Source: an uncultured Hungatella sp.
Lineage (GTDB): Bacteria > Bacillota > Clostridia > Lachnospirales > Lachnospiraceae
Length of the DNA: 64,000 nt
Direction: 5' to 3'
Assembly (NCBI GenBank): GCA_949879795.1
Contig: CATLBR010000002.1
Location: 93,107 to 157,106 of the forward strand
Of this stretch, positions 61,048-64,000 are shown piece by piece; position 1 is the stretch's first letter, and every line of letters begins with the position of its first letter. The position numbers were made by a program, and so were the translations under genes. The notes beneath the pieces are model-generated. The model worked only from the letters and a program-made list of their open reading frames with translations. It was not told the DNA's origin and did not search any database.

Positions 61048-61076
61048 TTGACACTGTCTGACAATTATGCTATTCT
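61048..61076 (+). promoter_or_regulatory. Sigma-A promoter of the cold-shock gene
   Basis: TTGACA (61048-61053), an exact 17-bp spacer and TATTCT (61071-61076). The leader of about 60 nt to the ATG carries a small hairpin (TGCGG/CCGCA), as often seen in cold-shock mRNA leaders. Confidence 0.72.
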
Positions 61077-61141
61077 TAGATAGGTTGCGGAATGTCCCGC
61101 AGCACAAATCTATTTTTATTTCTATTTTGGAGGTAGGCATC

Positions 61142-61342
61142 ATGAGCAAGGGTACCGTTAAGTGGTTCAACAATCAGAAGGGTTATGGCTTTATCTGTGA
61201 CGAGGAGGGCAACGATGTATTCGTTCACTACTCAGGCCTGAACATGGACGGCTACAAGTCACTGGATGAGGGCGCTGCTGTTGAATTTGACGTGATCGAA
61301 GGCGCCAAAGGACCACAGGCTACAAACGTGACAAAATTATAA
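61142..61342 (+). CDS. csp: Cold-shock protein, CspA family
   Basis: A 66-residue single-stranded nucleic-acid-binding protein, the standard size. RNP1 is KGYGFIC and RNP2 is VFVHY, with the opening [11 protein letters not shown]. It melts RNA structures in the cold or in general growth. GGAGG lies about 8 bp before ATG 61142. It has its own promoter and a strong terminator, so it is a single-gene unit. Confidence 0.97.
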   Translation: MSKGTVKWFNNQKGYGFICDEEGNDVFVHYSGLNMDGYKSLDEGAAVEFDVIEGAKGPQATNVTKL

Positions 61343-61484
61343 TCAACTAGTTATCAGTGTACCTTTTTCATTCTATATATAATTTGTCTTTTTTTCAGAG
61401 GGATAAAGCCTTCGGCTTGATTACCCGGGGGGATTTGAATTATGTAAAGGGAAGAGAGATCTACACCGTACTGTGATTAAACAG

Positions 61485-61510
61485 AAAACGCGCCTTTCAG
61501 CGCGTTTTTT
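61485..61510. terminator. Intrinsic terminator between csp and hslO
   Basis: AAAACGCGC (61485-61493) pairs with GCGCGTTTT (61500-61508) around CTTTCA, followed by more T on the plus strand. The A-rich left arm gives a T-run on the minus strand too, so it can serve both csp and hslO. The 140 bp between the csp stop and this hairpin hold no gene; there is a small AAGCC/GGCTT hairpin near 61407. Confidence 0.85.
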
Positions 61511-61533
61511 GTTTGTGTTGCTTTTTCTTTTCC

Positions 61534-62415
61534 CTACCTGACTGCCCGCTCCATCAATTCCTGAAGTTCATCCACGGAAAATTTGTAATCTGCGCCGCAG
61601 AAATGGCAGTTGACCTCCACAGGTTCCCCGTCGTCGATCATGGACTGAAGCTCCTGTCTTCCGATGCTGATCAGTGCTTTCTCCACTCGCTTTTTGTCAC
61701 AGCCGCAGAAAAAGCGGGCGGGAATCGTGTCCGTGATCTCCAGCTCCATATCCCCCAGAAGCCTTCCCAGAATCTCTTCCGGGCTCAGGCCTTCATCCAG
61801 CAGCGAAGTCACTGACGGCAGTTCCCCCAGCCGTGCCTCCAGAGCGCCCACTATAGCCTCGTCCGCCCCCGGCATCAGCTGAATGATAAATCCTCCCGCC
61901 TGTTTCACCGTATTGTCCCTGTTCATCAGCACACCCAGAGCTACACTGGAGGGAGTCTGTTCTGAGGTGGCATAGTAGTAAGTCAGATCCTCCGCGATCT
62001 CTCCGCTCACTAGAATTGTCTGTCCCACGTAAGGCTCCTTCAGCCCGATATCCTGAATAACGCTCAGCACCCCCACATCCAGGGCTCCTCCCACGTCCAG
62101 TTTCCCCTTGTCATTGCATGGCAGAACCACCATGGGATTGTTCACATATCCTTTCACATCCCCCTTAAAATCCGCCGTCACTGTCAGACCTCCTATGGGG
62201 CCGTCACAGTCGATCTTTAAAGTCAGCAGATCCTTCTCATTTTTCATCATGGTTCCCATCATGGCGCCTGCCGTCAAAAGCCGCCCCAGCGCGGCTGTAG
62301 CCACAGGACTTGTATTGTGATTTGCCCTGGCCGTCTCCACAAGTTCCCTGGTGGTAGCCCCGAAGACCCGAACCTGCCCCTGGGCCGCCGTCCCTCTGAT
62401 TATATAATCTGCCAT
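61534..62415 (-). CDS. hslO: Hsp33 redox-regulated chaperonin
   Basis: A 293-residue Hsp33. It is a holdase switched on by oxidation through four zinc-bound cysteines, seen here as FFCGCDKKR (CxC) and VNCHFCGADYKF (CxxC). The N-terminal domain opens DYIIRGTAAQGQVRVFGATT and has GRLLTAGAMMGTMMK. Length is normal. ATG 62415 overlaps the stop of the methyltransferase by one base (TGATG), with GGAG 7 bp upstream. Confidence 0.96.
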   Translation of the reverse strand: MADYIIRGTAAQGQVRVFGATTRELVETARANHNTSPVATAALGRLLTAGAMMGTMMKNEKDLLTLKIDCDGPIGGLTVTADFKGDVKGYVNNPMVVLPCNDKGKLDVGGALDVGVLSVIQDIGLKEPYVGQTILVSGEIAEDLTYYYATSEQTPSSVALGVLMNRDNTVKQAGGFIIQLMPGADEAIVGALEARLGELPSVTSLLDEGLSPEEILGRLLGDMELEITDTIPARFFCGCDKKRVEKALISIGRQELQSMIDDGEPVEVNCHFCGADYKFSVDELQELMERAVR

Positions 62416-63179
62416 CACTTACTCCTCTCTTTCCCTCGTTCTCTAGCGATCACATAGATTCTCTGGCTGTCCTCTCTAACAGGATCTCTCGTGAAGGCGT
62501 CATACATCGCCAACAGCTCCAGATCTGCCTCTTCCAAAGCCTGCCTGATCTCCTCCAGACCATAGGCTTTCTGGTAGTGGGTCTCGTCATACCTGCGGTA
62601 AAGCTGCCCCTCCTCCCGGATGAACAGCGTCAGATCATACTCGTTCAATCCCGTCTCCCCGTCGTAATGGTTGTCCCAGATAAAACTGCCCTCGTCCCTG
62701 CACTCGGCGATGATGTTGTCCCCCAGTATCCTGCTGTATTTGTATTCCGTGTTCAAATCAAAGATCAGGATTCCACCTGGATCCAGATAATTGTTCACCA
62801 GCTTCAAAACCTGAACCAGCTCCTCATGGCCGGTGATATAATTCATGGAGTCACACACGCTGACCACAGCCCTCACGGTTCCGTACAATTCAAACTCCCG
62901 CATATCCTGGAGAAGATACAGAATATCCAGCCCGGCCTCCTCCTGCTTTTCCATGGCGATCTGGAGCATGTCGCAGGAGTTGTCCACACCGATCATGTCA
63001 TAGCCTTCCCGCGCCAGAAGCCCGGTCAGACTTCCAGTGCCGCATCCCAGTTCCAGCACAAGCCCGTCGCGGATTCCGTATTCTTTTAACAGACTGACGA
63101 TATAACACGCCCACTCCTCATATGGGATGTTGTCCATAAATGTGTCATATACCTCCGCAAAACTTGTGTACGCGTCCAT
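62415..63179 (-). CDS. Class I SAM-dependent methyltransferase
   Basis: A 254-residue enzyme. Motif I is VLELGCGTGSLTGLLA, motif II is GVDNSCDML, and motif post-I includes LYLLQDMREFEL; VVSVCDSMNYI is motif IV-like. The form is common in Firmicutes next to hslO, but the substrate is unknown. A GAGG site lies before ATG 63179. It is coupled to hslO by a one-base overlap. Confidence 0.9.
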   Translation of the reverse strand: MDAYTSFAEVYDTFMDNIPYEEWACYIVSLLKEYGIRDGLVLELGCGTGSLTGLLAREGYDMIGVDNSCDMLQIAMEKQEEAGLDILYLLQDMREFELYGTVRAVVSVCDSMNYITGHEELVQVLKLVNNYLDPGGILIFDLNTEYKYSRILGDNIIAECRDEGSFIWDNHYDGETGLNEYDLTLFIREEGQLYRRYDETHYQKAYGLEEIRQALEEADLELLAMYDAFTRDPVREDSQRIYVIARERGKERSK

Positions 63180-63252
63180 ATATAAACCTCTCTTTTCCTT
63201 TATGCCTCTGTTCCTCTTGATTTCTCTGTTCCACGCTCCCGCCTGGCGATAT

Positions 63253-63284
63253 AAAAAGAGCAGGGATCCATACTCCTGCTCTTT
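63253..63284 (-). terminator. Intrinsic terminator of the SEC-C gene
   Basis: AAAGAGCAGG (63255-63264) pairs perfectly with CCTGCTCTTT (63275-63284) and gives five T on the minus strand. It lies 32 bp after the stop of the SEC-C gene and before the methyltransferase gene. Confidence 0.86.
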
Positions 63285-63316
63285 GCTCCGCTAAATACAG
63301 ATTTTCCTCTATCCTG

Positions 63317-63826
63317 TCACAGATTTTTCCCACAGCACTTTTTATATTTCTTGCCGCTGCCACATGGGCAGGGATCATTTCTGCCGATCTTAGGTCCTTT
63401 CACCACGGTTCCGGATGCCTTCTGAGCCTTGTACAGCTCTTTTCGCTTCTCCTCGGTCAGGATATCATCCCACATGGGCAGATTGTAAAGCCAGTCAGCC
63501 TTAGCCTCCACCATATTGTAGTACAGTTTCTCCGGATCGATCTCGATCTTTACCACGGTGTCCTCTTCCATGGTATCGATAGGGTTCTGATAATCTTTCA
63601 GGCTGTCGTTGATTCCATCCAGAAAACCGGTCATAATCAGAAGCTCTGTCTCATACTTCTCTGCCAGTTCCTTCACCGTTCCCTCGATCACCTGGGCTGG
63701 ATCAGACAAAATCTTTTCATATATCCCTTTTTCGATCGCAAAATAACCGGACCACAGTTTCTCTCTCTCTTTATCATTCAGGCCGTCGCCATAGGCTACA
63801 TTCCGCCATGTCTCAAGTAATGCCAT
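63317..63826 (-). CDS. SEC-C zinc-motif protein
   Basis: A 169-residue soluble protein. The last 25 residues are a SEC-C zinc-binding motif, [17 protein letters not shown], like that at the end of SecA. The rest is acidic and helical ([20 protein letters not shown]) and I do not recognise it. Such proteins may act in protein quality control, but this is unproven. I chose ATG 63826; an in-frame GTG at 63865 lacks a ribosome site. Confidence 0.85.
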   Translation of the reverse strand: MALLETWRNVAYGDGLNDKEREKLWSGYFAIEKGIYEKILSDPAQVIEGTVKELAEKYETELLIMTGFLDGINDSLKDYQNPIDTMEEDTVVKIEIDPEKLYYNMVEAKADWLYNLPMWDDILTEEKRKELYKAQKASGTVVKGPKIGRNDPCPCGSGKKYKKCCGKNL

Positions 63827-63964
63827 ATCTGATATCCATCCTTTTCTCTTGAAAATTTTCTTCACAAATCTTTACTAGTGTCTTGTCTGCATTATAATTA
63901 GTTAAATTATTCTTCCATAAAATGCCATCCCATGTTATCATAAAAAGAAACGGTGGTGGCGACT

Positions 63965-64000
63965 ATGGCAAGACCTAAAACTTATATTATTAAGCTCAGC
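63965..64000 (+). CDS. Probable IS630-type transposase, first 12 codons (runs off right edge)
   Basis: At the right edge an ATG at 63965 opens a frame reading MARPKTYIIKLS, cut by the window end. This opening is like those of IS630-family transposases, whose N-terminus is a helix-turn-helix. The upstream 60 bp are AT-rich and may hold the left inverted repeat, which cannot be set without the right end. Only 12 residues are visible, so the call is tentative. Confidence 0.45.
   Translation, partial: MARPKTYIIKLS

Noticed and set aside
1..64000. tRNA, rRNA, CRISPR arrays or prophage genes
   Set aside because: No regular repeat-spacer pattern, tRNA-like fold, rRNA stretch or phage structural gene was seen in reading both strands.

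Overview
The window looks like chromosome of a Gram-positive anaerobe of the class Clostridia, most likely a gut Lachnospiraceae. The gene family mix supports this: formate-tetrahydrofolate ligase, a PASTA kinase/phosphatase pair, TepA-FtsK, a DUF624/YesL protein in a sugar operon, CitMHS, and several DUF families common in that group. GC is moderate and Shine-Dalgarno sites are strong and purine-rich. I saw no rRNA, tRNA, CRISPR array or prophage. The only transposase is the first 12 codons of a probable IS630-type gene at the right edge.

Left part (1-13.4 kb) is accessory. It holds a truncated unknown gene, a GH25 lysozyme, a divergent MATE exporter/LysR pair, a tightly coupled glycosylasparaginase-cutC-CmpB operon, a GNAT enzyme, and a run of small poorly known proteins (DUF3784, a Cys-rich protein, DUF3592, DUF3788). 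A sugar O-acetyltransferase and a hemerythrin-domain protein follow. A 27-codon scrap of a methyltransferase lies in one gap.

13.3-24.1 kb is an alpha-galactoside utilisation locus. A lipoprotein binding protein, two permeases, a DUF624 protein and a GH36 alpha-galactosidase form one minus-strand operon. Two tandem AraC regulators lie divergently, and a second GH36 enzyme follows. No ATPase is encoded here, so a shared ATPase elsewhere is expected. Upstream of the operon are two direct repeats spaced exactly 20 bp, as expected for an AraC-type dimer.

24.4-32.6 kb carries a CitMHS-type citrate transporter followed by a two-component system with a hybrid kinase, then a HAD phosphatase, a patatin-like lipase, an SGNH lipoprotein and a highly charged coiled-coil protein of unknown role.

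32.6-38.3 kb is the most interesting unit: an NRAMP-like transporter, pxpB, pxpC, accB (BCCP), accC (biotin carboxylase) and pxpA behind one good promoter. 5-Oxoprolinase subunits are interleaved with a private biotin carboxylase pair and no acetyl-CoA carboxyltransferase, which suggests a biotin-dependent reaction for which no step is established.

38.5-63.8 kb is mostly housekeeping. A long minus-strand cluster reads tepA, ftsK, fhs, murE, murF, priA, def, fmt, a YugP-type peptidase, rsmB, rlmN, stp, stk, rsgA, rpe and thiN, with many overlaps. It joins wall synthesis, replication restart, translation start, rRNA modification and Ser/Thr signalling. An ECF S component lies just downstream. 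To the right are a DUF5662 gene, a cold-shock gene, a methyltransferase-hslO pair and a SEC-C protein.
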